This document shows positions 37,352-51,022 of a stretch of 64,000 nt of DNA, in pieces. Position 1 is the stretch's first letter, and every line of letters starts with the position of its first letter. The notes beneath the pieces are model-generated. The model did no database searches, was not told the DNA's origin, and saw only the letters and a list, made by a program, of their open reading frames with translations. Both the position numbers and the translations under genes were made by a program. This DNA is from Glebionis coronaria (lineage: Eukaryota; Streptophyta; Magnoliopsida; Asterales; Asteraceae): contig CM046876.1 in the NCBI GenBank assembly GCA_025667525.1, positions 20,013,320-20,077,319 of the forward strand, in the 5' to 3' direction.

Positions 37352-40300
37352 TGATAGTTGAGTTTTTACACTTTGTTTAGGAAAACAAAGGTAATTAGGG
37401 TAAGTACACAAGTGATTTAGGAAAACCACAAGTTAATGACCCAAAGTGGGGATCGTTCTCAAGGAGGCAAGTGCGTTGTGTTAAGAATTTATTAATGGTT
37501 TGTGATTATATTTATGAGAAAAGAAAAGAAGAAAAGAGATTAGAAGAGAATGACAGTTACGATTATGAATTACACTAAGACGATTAGTCGTACACGTAAA
37601 ACCGTAAAAAGTGACAAAATTAAATTTTACCCTAAAAACTCCTAGAAAATTGCAATAAATCCTAAATAATGTAATTAGAGTTTAAAAAAAATCAAAAATC
37701 ACTCAAACCTTTTATTTAATTAACTAATAATTTTTTTAATGCTAATTAAAGCCCAAAAAATCAATTTAATTAACAAAAAGCCCAAAATGAGATTTTTCAA
37801 TTGTAAACCTCTAAAATGACTTAAATAAATTTATAACTATTTTTGAAATTTTTTAAAATTAATAAAAACTATTTAAAATCAATTAAAAACTATTAAATAT
37901 TAAAATAATTCTAAAAATTAATCTAATGACAATAAAAATATTCTAAAAATTGTAAAATTCCTAACTTAATGTGTTTGAACTAAGAAAAATGAAAACACTT
38001 GAAAAATCTAAATTTTAATTTTTAATAATAAAATATTAATAAAATATTAATAAAAATCCAAAATTTATAAAAAATTCTAAAAAGTTGCAAACTAGCTTAT
38101 TTTAACCTAAATAACATAGAAATGAAGTTGAATTACAAAATACCCCTATTGGGCCTAGAAATGGGCTAAAAGTCCAAACAGACCCCTTAATGGGCTCAAA
38201 TAGGCCCAATAAGAAAAATGTTGTCCAAATAAGCCCAAAAGCTCGTATCTGACTCAAAATTTGATTTTAAGAACAAAACTTTGAAGGCCCAAAAGCTGAA
38301 AATGTGTTTAAGCTAGCTTATTTTAAAGCAGCTTATTCTTAATGGGCTTTTTGGCCCATTAAGCTATAAGCTGATGCCATAAGCTCAAATTAGACACACA
38401 AGCTTCTTTTGAGTTACTTAAGAGATCTGTAAAAAGAAAATTGGAAAAAGTACAAGGAATAAGCCTGAATAAGCTAAAAGCTATCTTCACAAAACGACAA
38501 AATAGTCGTTTTCGAGTTCTAGGCCACCCCAAGAGCTGATTCAACTTTCAAAAGCTTTTAAATGAATTAACTAAGCTTAATCAACAAAAAGTTTTTCAAT
38601 AAGCACACTCAATAAGTTGGATTAAGCAGATAAGCACTTAATTAAAGGTCAATTTTATGAGTTTTATAGCAAAAAGTCAAAGCCAAGGTCTGATAAGCTC
38701 CAGATCAAATAAATGGGCCAAATGAGGAAGATCTATCACAAAAAATAAGTTGTTGCAAGTCTGGATAAGCCAATGTGGCTTATAAATAAGCTAAAAGAGA
38801 ATTAACACAAGGAGGGGCTAGTTTTGGGTGTTGAGCAGTGACTACTTTTTCCACTGCTTGACTTTCTTGACTATTTGTCTTATATGACTTTTTGTTGGAT
38901 TCAAGTTACAAACAAGGCACCCTTGTGATCAGTGAATCACAAGGAGTCAGAAACAACAAAGAAATCACACTTGCAAACAGCCAATTAGTACAGTTAATTC
39001 AATTAAGCACCAGATCATACACAGACATGAACAATAAGCAGTTTTGGTTCAATAAGCACTTTTAGCAAAAATCAGCCAGCCAAACTTCACGAAATGCATA
39101 CACAAGCTATATTAAATTCAAATGAACAAATCTAAACAGGTTTCATGCACTGATTCAAAGCCTAGATCAAGATCCAAGCATATAAAAGTTACTAATGAAC
39201 TAAGAACATGCAATCATGAACACTTGCTGATATACTTGACCACACAGCCAAATTCAAACACTCATATATCTTAGATAGGTTATGTTGGATATGATTTATC
39301 ACTTTTTATCCTAAGTCTAAGCCTAGAACTAGGTGTGCACCAAATCACAAGCCAAAATATCACTTAATCAAGATTTTATGAGCATATGTTTGATTTAGGT
39401 GTTCAAAAGCATACAACTTGCAGATATTCACTCTATTACACTTCTTAAACAAGAACAAGCAACATACAATAGCAAACACTTAACCAATAACTCTATAACT
39501 CAATATGCAGTTGACCCAAACACCCCTTAATAATTTCAAAACAAGATTTTCAAATCAAAAGTAGGAATTAGGTTAGCACATGCATACATAAGCATCAAAA
39601 CATCAAACATAAACAGATTCAACAAGATTTGGAGCCCGAGAACAACACATACACAAGCAGAACTCAAATATCACAAATATCCAATTTTTCAACAGATTTT
39701 GAGATTAAGGGTTCAAACCTCATAGATGTACATCCACACCCACGTATGTTTGAGCTTATGTGCTAGCAAGAACAAGCACAAGCTTCCAATATCAAGCTGC
39801 TAAGATGGAACAAAGTTAGAAGCAAAAAATATCAAAATCAGAAAGTGACAAATCCTTGATTAATGCAACTCTTGTACCCCACACTTGATTATCCCCAAGT
39901 TATAAGCCTCACAATACCTTGATATCACAATATCAGGGTGCTATGATCCACTTATAGCCCAAAATTTCCAAGGTGTACCAAGAACTTAGCAAAATATCAA
40001 GATTTAAGAACTTTGAACAATTTCTTGCACAAAGCCTGTGAAAACGTTTTGAGATTCAGGTTTAGTAAACATGTAACATTAACAAACAGATAATAAGACT
40101 GGCACTTGGTTTCTCTTCAAAGATTCAAACACTTTTCATTCTAAAATGACAAAGGATTTACAGAACTTGAACAAGGGAAAAATCAAGAGCAGGGCTCAAA
40201 GTAAAACCCTAATGCCTTTATATAGGCTACAAACTAACTACTGAATACATAAAAACGAAACCCTAAGCTTGATGAAGTCCCCAAAATGCCCTTTGAAAGT

Positions 40301-41583
40301 TTGAATATCTTGGAATCATGTGATGAAATTTTGGCTGTTTGTTGATGTATGAGCTGTTGGAATTGCATCAAAGGCTCAAAATAAGCTTAAGTTTCAAGCT
40401 TCAATCTTGGACGTTGGATGTGGCAGAGTTTTTGGCAGTATCTTCAAAACGTGTCCATGGGGGTTTATCATGTGACTTGTGTGTTGTTGAGGTGGCAAGT
40501 TTAAGGTTTGGGATATGATTATCATCACCTTAATCGCCATTATGGATAATATGGTGGGTTAATTTTTGCTTAAACACAAATACCCAATTTGTGTTCTTGG
40601 GATGAATAATGGTGTTTGATCTTGGTTTAAGTTTAAAAAGGTGTTAACTGCCAGATTTTTAACTTAATTAAATAAGTTTAAACCGGTTAGTTAAGTTTGT
40701 TGTGAGTGGATGGTGAGGTGGCTGAATGGGAGATGGTGATTGGTGGAAAAGTGGTAGTGGGGCACGTGTCACCCCACTACTGGTCTAGGTAAGGTTGGAT
40801 GTTTGACATGATTAACCCCTCAACTCTTTAACTCCTTTCACTTGCATTTTAAACAGCCAAAACTCGTTTCTCTTTGTTATACAAGTTCTATTTTTCACAC
40901 TTTTGCCCTAAATACTTTTCCAAAGTATTTTCAGGGGTATTTCTTGCCAATTCTTGATTCTTGAAGGGCTGATTTGGCATTTTATTCATAGTTAATGGTC
41001 TTGACTTGTATGGTTGACTTCTTGGAGGACTGAAATTGATAAGTCATGATTTATGAGGGACCATTCTTGCCATTTCTTCAAAGTTAAGGGTCCTTTTTGC
41101 AATTTGACATATTTAAAGGACCAAACTTGTAATATCTTGTAACTTGAAGGCCTTCATGATATGTTTGACTTTGGGGAGGACTAATATTGACAATTTATTT
41201 TTGTTGAGGGACTAAATTTGCCAATTCTTCAAAGTGGAGGGCCCTTTTTGTAATTTTGACCAACTTTAGGGACCAATCTTGTAATTATGAAGATACAAGG
41301 GTTTAAAGTGTCAATTCTTCAATATTGGAGGACCCTTCTTGCATAATCTTCAAATCTTCAAGGGTTTCTCTTGGAAAATCTTCATTAGGGCTTGGTTCAT
41401 TGTGCGACTTCGTTTCCCGTGTTCGTTTTTGCATGATTCTTTGATCTTTTGTCATTTTCTCAATATCCGTACCTAAGATACACAAGTAACAAACACAAGC
41501 ATATATTTGGCCATTTTCATGATATTTTATGCATTTAAAGCCCGTTTTGGACGATGAGACTATGTATAAAAGCAGTCTCATCA
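37352..41583 (-). repeat. 3' LTR of element D (4232 bp)
   Basis: It runs from TGATAG to TCATCA, with the polypurine tract (minus strand TATGGGGGAG) just inside at 41584. A TATA box (CTATATAAAGG, minus strand) is near 40220-40230. The part from about 40800 to 41350 is a series of degenerate copies of a phrase like GAGGGACTAAATTTGCCAATTCTT. It is the complete copy and the reference for the truncated 5' LTR. Confidence 0.92.
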
Positions 41584-43330
41584 CTCCCCCATACTAAACC
41601 ATTGCCGTGCCCTCACGCAATGCTAGAATAAAGTATCATAGCACCTCCAAAATTCATTTTTATTCAATTTTATTGAATGATAAACTAGCTACACTACTAC
41701 TATTACTTCTACTTGCTTTTTAGACATAATGTATGATTTTCATCGCAAAATGGGACGTTTAGGTTCATAGAATAAGAACACGTGAATGCTTCGTTAGAAA
41801 TATTTCATCGTCCTTGATTTTTACCCCAATTCCATGCTAAGCGTGCAACGAGATAATTGTCATTATAAGTTAGTAATGCTAACACTACTCATATGCCCTA
41901 ATCATGTACTTATCCTCCCATTTTCCTAAGTTGTATCTCTTATATTTTATTTTGTCTTGAATGTTTCACGAGGATACATCATTTGACTTATGCGATGATA
42001 GAGATTTAGGTCTAAAAATAGAGTCCCAACGGTGTAACCAAGACTCATCGAATTAATAACCCCTCCTAATAGACAACGATGTCAAAAAATTAAGTCAACA
42101 AGAAGGATCGATAAACACGGTTTTATAACGGTTTTAAACATGAGACTTATTACCAAGACTTTTATACGCCCCCTAACGGAAGGGCCTTATTATCATAGGT
42201 TTACCTCCATCTTTTATTCAACTTCGCCATGAAGCTTTTATTATGACTTCGGTCTTGCCTTGCCTTTTATTGAACCTCGCCATGAGGTGTTTATTGTGGC
42301 CAAAGACGTATATCCTCACGCTAAGGCGAATTTTGGATCTTTAAAGCTTCAAAGATTAAGGCTTGATTCACTTTCAATTTTGCATAGATTTTTCGGCCTT
42401 GTGAGCTTCAAATTGTTTGCTTGATTTAGGTGAGCACTTGAATCTTATTATTGGGTGAAGCTTTCGATTATTCGGGTTGCCAATACTTCAAAACCGTGAC
42501 GCTGGTGATACCTTAATGTCTTCGCAATTTAATTACATGGAAGCTACTAGAAAAGACTAGAAACCAACAATCAAGACTAAACCGCTAAGTCAATATTTAT
42601 TAAGCAAAAAATATTTACAAGCGAAGGGAGAATAAGCAAACAACGAGAACACATGAGTTTTTGAAAGAATGCGAGTACTCTACGTTTAGCATAGAAACTT
42701 ATAATTAACTCTATCATTTATCGTCCTCATTTAAGAGACTTAGCCTAATATAATAGTTAAGGAATCAAAGCTAAGTGCTCAACACGCACGGTCGAGTCAA
42801 AAATTACTCTTATTCTCGCCATCGGAAAATCTACATTCGTGTCTTCAAACACTTATAAAACATGAGAAAAAATTTAAAATTTGGCCATTTTTAGCCTTAT
42901 TTTGCAACAAAACGATAAAGAAAAAGATAAACTTTGGAAATCGTGAAGGTTTGGCAAGGCAAGTATCTATTCACCCCGCCATACTAAAGTTAAACATTGT
43001 CCTCAATGTTTCGAGTCTAAGGGTTGGAAAACCCCCATACTAGAGACGTAGTCGAATGCTTAATCTAGCATGGAAAGAGTGTAACCGTTAACTTTAAAGC
43101 CGTTTATGAAGTGTGGTATAAACCTAAGGTTAGAACATCAAAGGATATATCATGGATATTGAGAAATTCTTCCAAGCAAACGATCGAGTGCTCCCAGAAA
43201 ACGAACACGAGAGGCTCCAATCGCGAAGATAATGATCATCTAAAATCCAAAATTCACAAACAACCACGGAACAAAGGTTGGAAGGGCACAAATCCCCACA
43301 CGTTACTACATTAGAAAGCGATAATATGTA
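41584..43330 (-). other. 3' internal untranslated region of element D
   Basis: The polypurine tract lies at the LTR edge, followed by 1.7 kb without a recognisable envelope-like gene. Two more polypurine-like sequences containing CCATACTA on the plus strand (about 42975 and 43035) repeat the form of the terminal tract. The segment ends at the ATGTA target (43326-43330) of element E. Confidence 0.6.
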
Positions 43331-43730
43331 TGAAGGATCGTATTTTTCTAAGGATTTAGCAAGTTATGGATTAACCTATTGAGATGGATGGAGAATGGAG
43401 AAACTTAGAGAGAAAAAGAAGAGAGAGAAAGGAGAGGAAGATAAGAAAGATGGAATTTGTGAAATGGAAGTGATCAACAACCCCTCCTAACATGATAGGA
43501 GGGGGGTTTATATAGCCCACCCTACATGTGGGCTATATGGGCTATATTGGATCACGAGCCCAATATCATTGGAGTGACCGATCCTTTCTAAATACGTAAA
43601 AATGTATTTCCAACAATCTCCCCCAAAGGGAGGTCACTCCAAGTTACAATGTCCTAAATAGTCTATAGCTCGTGATCTATGCTAATAATGATGTGACCGA
43701 GACTTTCCTTGGAAAAACGTATTTCCAACA
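43331..43730 (-). repeat. 3' LTR of element E, with an embedded second polypurine tract
   Basis: TGAAGGATCG..TTTCCAACA on the plus strand. An inner CCAACAATCTCCCCCAAAGGGA block (ending CA at 43615) repeats the true LTR/PPT junction 115 bp further out. A TATA box (CTATATAA, minus) near 43508-43515 is followed by a CCCCTCCTA/TAGGAGGGG hairpin (43481-43504). Confidence 0.92.
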
Positions 43731-46640
43731 ATCTCCCCTAAAGGGAGGTCACACCATTTTACAAAATCTTAAACCTATCATACTATGCTTGAGTCTTCGA
43801 TCTTGTTCTTGTGAATATGCTTGATGTGATCTTTGAATTCAGCCTTGAGCATGTTTCCTTGCCTTGATCTTGTGCATTCATCACTTGTGATATTCGCCTC
43901 TTCGTGACTTCATGTTCCACATACTTATACCTTTATAATTCTTGAAAGCTTCAGAGTTTGATACAGCGGAAGGCTTGACCTTCAGACTTTCTTGAATTCG
44001 TTGAAGTACTGAGTGTATGCAGTATAAGCATGTGGTGACGACTTCTTCTGAATTGTACACCGCAATGCCACCTTCTTGTTACGCTGCATAAGACAGTTAG
44101 CAACAAACCATATACACGGATGAAATGGCCTTGAACATTTCATTCTAATTCGGTAGCATTTTACCTCCGGCCGGTGAAGACCGTTGGACGATATTAAATA
44201 TCGTACTTGTGGCAGGTAGTTTCAATAAAGAACCTCATTGACAAGATTTCGCGGGTAAACCCGTTCTCTTTACTCGACCGTCCAAAGCTGACTGCGAACG
44301 TAAAGAGTGAATCATTTGGATAATAATATCCGCATGATTTGAAGCCGTCAATTCATGTTCCTGGAACAAGTGAAATTCAATTAAGAACCGCACCATCGTT
44401 GCTTTCCAGTTCTCACGAGCTTGATTCGTATAGAATCTTGCAAGTTACCTACCAAGTGCTGTTTGAGGTTAACACTAGAAGGATTTCCACTCATCACTGT
44501 GAACACTAAGGTATCACTCTGAGTGTTCTGGCAAGATCACTAAGATATTGTGTAGAGGCCTGGAACGTGTTTAAATTCATTTAAGAATTAAACCTCTGTT
44601 GCTTTCCAGTTATCACAAGTTTGATTCATAAAGAATCGCACAAGTCACCTACCAAGAGCTTTTTGATATTCACTCAAGAAGGATTTCCATCTTCATTGTA
44701 AATACTTTCGTATTACTCGGATGTTCAGGCAAGATCATGAAGATTTTGCGTAGGACTCTTAAGATCTTTCATACTTTTCACAGTGTGTGAAGAAGCAAGG
44801 AATTATGAAAGTGTGTCCTAATGAGATATATGATGATCTCAAATGGCTCTAGACTCGATCGTGCATTTTGGATTTTAGTGATCGGAGGCTGGAGAGGAGT
44901 GCCACCTTTTCAATACCAATTTATTCGGAGTGAATAAATAAATAGATAATGTGTTGTCTTTGTGTGATTAAAACAAATATCTTTTAAAAGATATCTGAGT
45001 TAGTTGGGATGGGTTGTGCCTTGCATCACTGGGTCCATGATGTTTGTCTTCAATATCAAGAATCATTAAACAATGATCTTAATAGCATATGTATTGACCC
45101 GGTTTCTGCCTAAATTGTAAGGAGGGTTTCTTTCTTTACACCCTTTATCTTTAAAATTCTTTTTCATTCTTCAGCCCCTTCAATGCTTACCAATACGTCA
45201 TCATTAGCACCTTGTTGTGATTGTTCCAGTGCTAACTTAAGTACTTGGTCGGCATTCAGCTACGTTCACAATCTTTCTCCATCTTTCCTAAGGACTACTA
45301 TTTCTAGCTATGAAATGTCCTTGGGAAGATTCCTCCGGTTCTAGAGGAATCATTAGACTTTAACCTATCCTACCATCCTTATGTCACCACAATCTTCACC
45401 GTCGTGAATAGAGATGTTTTGGGTAAGTGTATGTCACCATGAAATCCATTTTGAAGTGCAAATCCATTTTACTCCCCCTTAACATATGCCACGATATCCA
45501 AAAACATTTCGCACATGTCGGGATGAGCTATCACGTTAAGTCAAACCATTTGTGATTAATAATTTCCCATATTAAATCACATTTTCTCCCCCATATTAAA
45601 AATATTAACCCAATCGATGTTTTTAATATCAATTGATTTAATAATATTTTAAGAAAATTTGGGAAGAAAGATGCAAATCCAATTATCTTCATGAATTACA
45701 CAAGCTCCCCCTCAAATTAATGAGGGTGTACTTGAAACGTAAATTAAATACCTTTTAAACACAAGTGTAAGGTATTTATCACGTGCAAAGATCATATATG
45801 ATAATGTATTCACAAGATTAGCAATTTACGAGGTTGGACCTGAATGATGGAGAACATCACATGAAAGAAGCACATGGTTCTTGTTCACGAATGTTGGTCG
45901 CCTCATCACGTCTGAAGTTATCTGTTGACTCCATTTGATTGATATCGTTGTCTTGACACCAACATGTGAACTTGGCACTTTCGGCGTCAAGGATTCTGAA
46001 TGCTGGACAATTACTCCCCCTCAATTGTTGACCCGTGTTCTATTGAAAGAGTTGTAGTCACCGTTTGAGTAGTCGCATCGTCGAGTATGTAGATATCAAT
46101 TGTAAGTTGCTACGGTTGGTGGAGATGATAACTTCATAAAAACAAGACTTCTCTTGTTTTAACAAATGAATGCACTGAATCGTACATATATTCGTGTTAG
46201 ATTGTGTTATAACATAAACACAATCCCTTACATGGTTATAAAGTAAACCATGCCCGATAAAATTAATTCCCGTTGTTGAGTCAAAGCTTTCCGGTGAAAT
46301 GCTTGACTTGAGTATGAAAAGCGAGTTACTATCTGAAATAATAGCAAACCATTTTGAGCATGTTTTAAAACATTTGAACTTCTGCTCGAACTTTATTTAC
46401 AACCCCGTGTCATTATTGAATGACATTTCTAGTATCGTAAATATTATCGATTCCAGAAGACATGCTCTTTTTATCAAAACATTTTTTGAACACACAATTT
46501 TGAAAGATTTAGAAAACCTTTTTGAGAAATTCTCGAAAAATTGTGTTCAATGTTTTGAAAACCAATTACTTGAGCATAAGATGTTGAATATCTTACAAAA
46601 CGAGCTCAAGTCTGAGAAGTTGTAAACTTCCCGTTGTTAA
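43731..46640 (-). other. 3' non-coding region of element E, with ~200-bp degenerate repeats
   Basis: A unit containing CTGGAAC..AATTAAGAA..GTTGCTTTCCAGTT is repeated with a period of about 200 bp (44340-44760). From 46270 to 46625 the sequence is a chain of short hairpins; a plus-strand 108-codon frame (46299-46625) runs through them and has no recognisable domain. No pol remnant could be read on either strand. Confidence 0.55.
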
Positions 46641-47027
46641 GGATAAGTTTATCATCGGCGATAAACTTTCCTTTATTTGAAGATCTGGTCATCATCTGAT
46701 ATTTAATGATGATCCTTTATGCATGAGCTTAAAAACTTGGAATGTTTTTGATATAAGCTCATGCCCGAGAAAAATGAATTTCTCGTTTTTAGGATAAGTT
46801 TATCACCGGCGATAAACTTTCCTTTCTTTGAAGTACGGGGCACAGACTGTGATTTGAATGTGATCCTTAGTGCATGAGCTTAAAAACTTGGAATGTTTTT
46901 TATATAAGCTCATGCCCGAGAAAAATTAATTTCTCGTTGTTAGGATAAGTTTATCATCGGTGATAAACTTTCCGTTCTTTGATGAACGAGTTACAGTCTG
47001 TGATGTGACTATAAGTCCTTAGTATTA
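46641..47027. repeat. 151-bp tandem array with two hairpins per unit
   Basis: GGATAAGTTTATC starts at 46641, 46792 and 46943, a constant 151-bp period, about 2.5 copies. Each unit holds hairpin 1 (AAGTTTATC, a short loop, GATAAACTT). The two complete units also hold hairpin 2 (CATGAGCTTAAAAAC..TATAAGCTCATG). Substitutions between copies fall mostly in loops and linkers, while the stems stay paired. Confidence 0.85.
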
Positions 47028-47267
47028 AGCTTAACCATGAATCCCCTGAGATACTTGTTTCTCTGATATCTGCTTCTTCAGCAACCAAACTATGAGAGTA
47101 TCCTTTGTTGAACGGTATACAATGATTGAACCGCTTCGTTCTTTTGGAACATCAACTTTGGTACATGCATTCTCATTAGTAGTTTGTATACTTTGACCTG
47201 GGTTAGCGATATCTATCTTAAAAGCATGTGGGGGTTCACAGTTTTCTTTTCTTGTGTCAGAGGTGGC

Positions 47268-49186
47268 CTAAGGGGATGATTCACTTGTCTTAGTTGGCAA
47301 ACGTTTCCTTTTATAGAAAACCTTAAGTTCAGGCTTAAGTGATGTATCATCCTTTGCAATTTCCTCCCTAGTAGTCTTCGTAGAATCAGAGACTATCCTA
47401 GTTAAAGGGCACTCGTTTCCTACAAAAGTGAAAGTTCTACCAGTGGGGCGCCACATTTTGCCAACGGGTTTGATTTTAGCTACCCATTGGGATTTAAGTC
47501 TAGCACGGGAGTTCACCTCATTAAGTAGTTTCTTGATACAATAATCATGATTTGCCGTAAAGACACATTTTCTACATGTTTTACAAGTAGCATATATAAT
47601 GTCCGAGTAAGATCTAGAATTCCTAGATGATTGATTGATGCTCCTAGGATGTGACATGCTACGGTTAACAGTGTTGGGTAAACTAGAAGGCATCTGACTA
47701 GGTTTGAAATTCCTATCTCTTACTTGTGTCTTTTGCGTAGCTTCCCTTAGACCAAATGTATGGCGAACGTCATTTGAACTAGTTCGAGACGTATTCTTTG
47801 GACTATGTCTAGGGAAATTAGAGGCAATCATGTGATTAGGTCTTGCAAAAGCTGTTTTAGTCACATTGGGCCTAGATGGTGGAGTGACTGTTCTAGAAAG
47901 ATGAACCATATCAACTTGGGAGGCAAACCGCGGTCTCGAGGATTGTGATTGCTCGGATCTAAATGCAGTAGGTTGTTTGACGGACGGTTGTCTGACGAAC
48001 TGATTTGTAGGCGGTTTCCCCAAGATTGATGGTTTTTCAAGGTTAGTGTCCACACTAGGTCCTCTAGTTTTCCTTAACTCGTTTTTCAACGCAGCTATAG
48101 CAAAAACCTTTTCCTGAACTTGAGCTTTTAAGGTCTCATTTCTTTGAGCAATTCATCTTGGGATGCCAATTTAGACTCTAGTAACTGAATTTGTTTCAAA
48201 AGATTATCCTTTTCAGCTTTAGAATCTAAAACTTTTTGATCCAGTTTTCTTTCAAGAACAACGTTAGACTTTTCAAGTTTTTCAAAGTATGCTTCAAATT
48301 TGTCCGTTTTCTTAGAAAATTCAAGTTTGGCATCCTCAAGATCTTTTGATTGTTGAGCTACAATCGCTTCGAGCTCTCTAATCTTGGAATCGGAATCAGT
48401 TAACGAGGCAGTCATAAAGCATATATCATGATTGTTAGCATTTTGAACACTTTCTCCCCATTATGATTCACATCGGATGAATCAGAAGTGGAATCACCCT
48501 TTTTCATCCCATGTTGGTCATAGGTGGGTTCTGAGTTCTCAACATGCTGTAGATCATTGTGAGATTCAGTATTCAATTGTACCTCAACTATTGGCTCTTC
48601 GTCATGTATGCTTGAGTCACGTTGGCGTGATGCAATGACGCTGCTATCATCGTTAACCAAGGCGGTCTCCATTGAGTCATCCGTAAGACCATTTTTCTGC
48701 TGTGTCATCTGCATCGTAGATTCTTGTATACCATTAGGATGCTCTGGTTGAGGTTGTGAATTTGCATAAATCGAAAGTGCAATAGATTTCATGAACTCGA
48801 GCAATCTATCCCTAAAGTCTTTAACATCGATTTGTGTGTCTTCAAGGAATGACTGGCAGATCATTGAAGCTTCAACCTTGGCAGGATCAAATTGAAAGAA
48901 CCTCGAAAAATGTTGCACTAGAACTTGAAGTAAATGTGAGGATTCAATTTGATTAATGTCTTCTTTGTTGATCTGCTCGTAGTTGGTTAAATTTGAGGAG
49001 CATTTGGTGGACGAAAATGGTACGATCTTGACCGAAGAGTGTCACAAAACCGCTTCCTGCTTTAAGTAGAGAAATGTTCGACAGATGGGACCGAAGTGGT
49101 CGAAATAAAGTCATTCTACTTTCTCTAGCTTTAACTTTCATTTGATGCGATTCTCCCTCTTGAAAATTCGAATTCAAAGACTCCAT
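47268..49186 (-). pseudogene. Element E gag-like protein, several frames
   Basis: Four consecutive frames carry one gag-like protein: 49186-48953 (MESLNSNFQEGES..LFGQDRT), 48918-48412 (FSRFFQFDPAKVEAS), 48415-48128 (a coiled coil with LERKLDQK..LLKQIQLLESKLASQDELL) and 48089-47268 (KPSILGKPP..RFASQVD, then CKTCRKCVFTANHDYC). The order and phrases match the gag part of Copia polyproteins I recall from Asteraceae genomes. Frame changes between segments mean it is broken, although the individual segments are well preserved. The ORF ends cleanly and no protease follows. Confidence 0.75.
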
Positions 49187-51022
49187 TTTAATATCGAGTA
49201 AAAATGACGTGGATGTTGTTGTTTTCGTAGAAACAGAAAGTTACCGAATATGACAAAACCAACGAAACGATCCGAAAATAAATCTGAAAAATCCTCGATG
49301 GATGATAAAATTCGTCTTTACGTACAAATAAGAATATCTTGATTAAAAATCCGTAGCCAGGAAAAATAAAGCCCGTCACTTTGACTCGTCACTTTTGTGT
49401 TCAAATTCGGCCGCACAACCTTTTGACCCGTCAAATATTTTACGACTTTGGTTCTTTCGAAATACCCGCCTCACCACGATGTACCAAAGATTAATAAACA
49501 AAAATAAACTTTAAAATAAAAAAGAATAAAAAAATAACTTGACTTAAAAAAAAGAAAAAAAAGAAAAAAAAAACTTAACTAAAAATTTAAGTTGGAAAAA
49601 CTGATATTTTCAAATGACGAGATATTAAATTTCCAATTGTTGAAAATTGCCAAATACGTAGCTGGTTATAAAACAAAAAACGTGGCGTATCCAATTAAGA
49701 ATTAACTAATATTACCCTACAAATTTGCTACCCTACTCACAATCCTTGTTTCCTCCGTCAAATTAAATATAAAACAACCCTAATTAAACTCCTTGTTTTG
49801 ACCGCCCCACCTCCCTATTTTCTCTCAAACTAAACGCTCCTTTAATCACAAAAGTCGCCCCACAAAATCCTCTCAAAACTAAATCTGAAAACCTAATCAA
49901 TATTTTCTCACAAAAGTCGCTCCTTTAATCATTGTTGGTTTCGAAGTGTCCTTATCTAGGTTTGGGATTGAGTCAAGGTTAAGATCGAGTCTTTGTGAAG
50001 AGAGGTTGAGTGAGTCCGAGTGAGGCGTGGGTCTGATGCGTGAGTCGAGTGTGAGTCAGTGTTAGACTTGTTGATGTTGGTCGAGAGCGTGAGGGTTCTG
50101 TTATTTGTCGAGGTGTGTTCTGTGTTTGGAGTCGAAGTCGAAGTTGAGGCTGTTTATCTCGAGTCTGTCTCGAGGGTGTGTGGATTTGTGATTGGCGAGT
50201 CTAATTATTAACGTTGTGTGAGTGTGTTTTGAGTCTAAGCCGTGAATTTGAGTGTGAGTCCAAGTTTAGAGTCAAGTCATCGCAATAATTAAAAGAAGTC
50301 ATCGTAATATAGAGTCCATCCATCGCAATATGTAGCAGACCCATCGCAATACAACATACAGATGAAACCATCGCAATGTTCAAAATACTTCTCATCGCAA
50401 TATCCACTACACATCCCATCGCAATACCTTCTTCATCGCAATATCAAAACACTTCCATCGGAATAGCTCTATGAAAATTTCAGCAGAGTTTCGACTCACT
50501 TTACCTTAAACCCGTCGCAATCACGATCGCAAAGTACGATCGGAATCCATGTCGGAATAAGGGGATCTGAATAAGTGATCGCAAAGTAAAACCCTAAGGT
50601 TATTGCGATCGAGATTTACAAACCTGGATGTTTTCCGATGGAGAATAGATCGTAATGTATAAACCAGTTTGAGACAAAAGTGATGTACTGAAAAAGCTGA
50701 TGTAGTACAGTAGACAATACTTAAATTTTTTTTGACAAAAGTTGATAAATAAGTAAAAAAAAAATCAAGAGGAGATCGAGACCAAAGAAAAAACAAGAAG
50801 ATTTGATAGAAGTTAATAATAACAGAACTTTGATATCCTATAAAAAAATACCACAATAAAACTTGATGGACAAGAATTTGTGACAAAAATAGTATAATAA
50901 AAGCAGTAGGATAACAAATTAATAGACGGATCAACCAAATGTGAAAGATGAAAAGATTTAGCACCAAATCAAAAGATAAAAACACGTAAATCCGAAGAAT
51001 CAACCATGCTCTTGATACCAAT
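49187..51022 (-). other. 5' leader of element E with ATT(G/C)CGAT motif cluster
   Basis: This is the RNA leader between the PBS and gag. From about 50270 to 50620 the plus strand carries roughly 15 copies of ATCGCAAT/ATCGGAAT and close variants (minus strand ATTGCGAT/ATTCCGAT) at 10-40-bp spacing. The neighbouring 49980-50270 is a degenerate GAGTC-rich repeat. Part of this leader is homologous to the LTR of element F (61900-62075), although the proteins of E and F belong to different superfamilies. Confidence 0.8.

Noticed and set aside
36629..37429. 266-codon minus-strand open frame
   Set aside because: Shadow of the plus-strand Tat-type gag. It crosses the insertion junction with element D, so it cannot be an ancestral gene.
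46299..46625. 108-codon plus-strand frame in element E
   Set aside because: It is antisense to the element and follows a chain of hairpins that forces complementary codons. No domain recognised.
50270..50620. Evenly spaced short repeats resembling a CRISPR array
   Set aside because: The motif is only 8-10 bp, spacing is irregular, and the setting is a plant retrotransposon leader.
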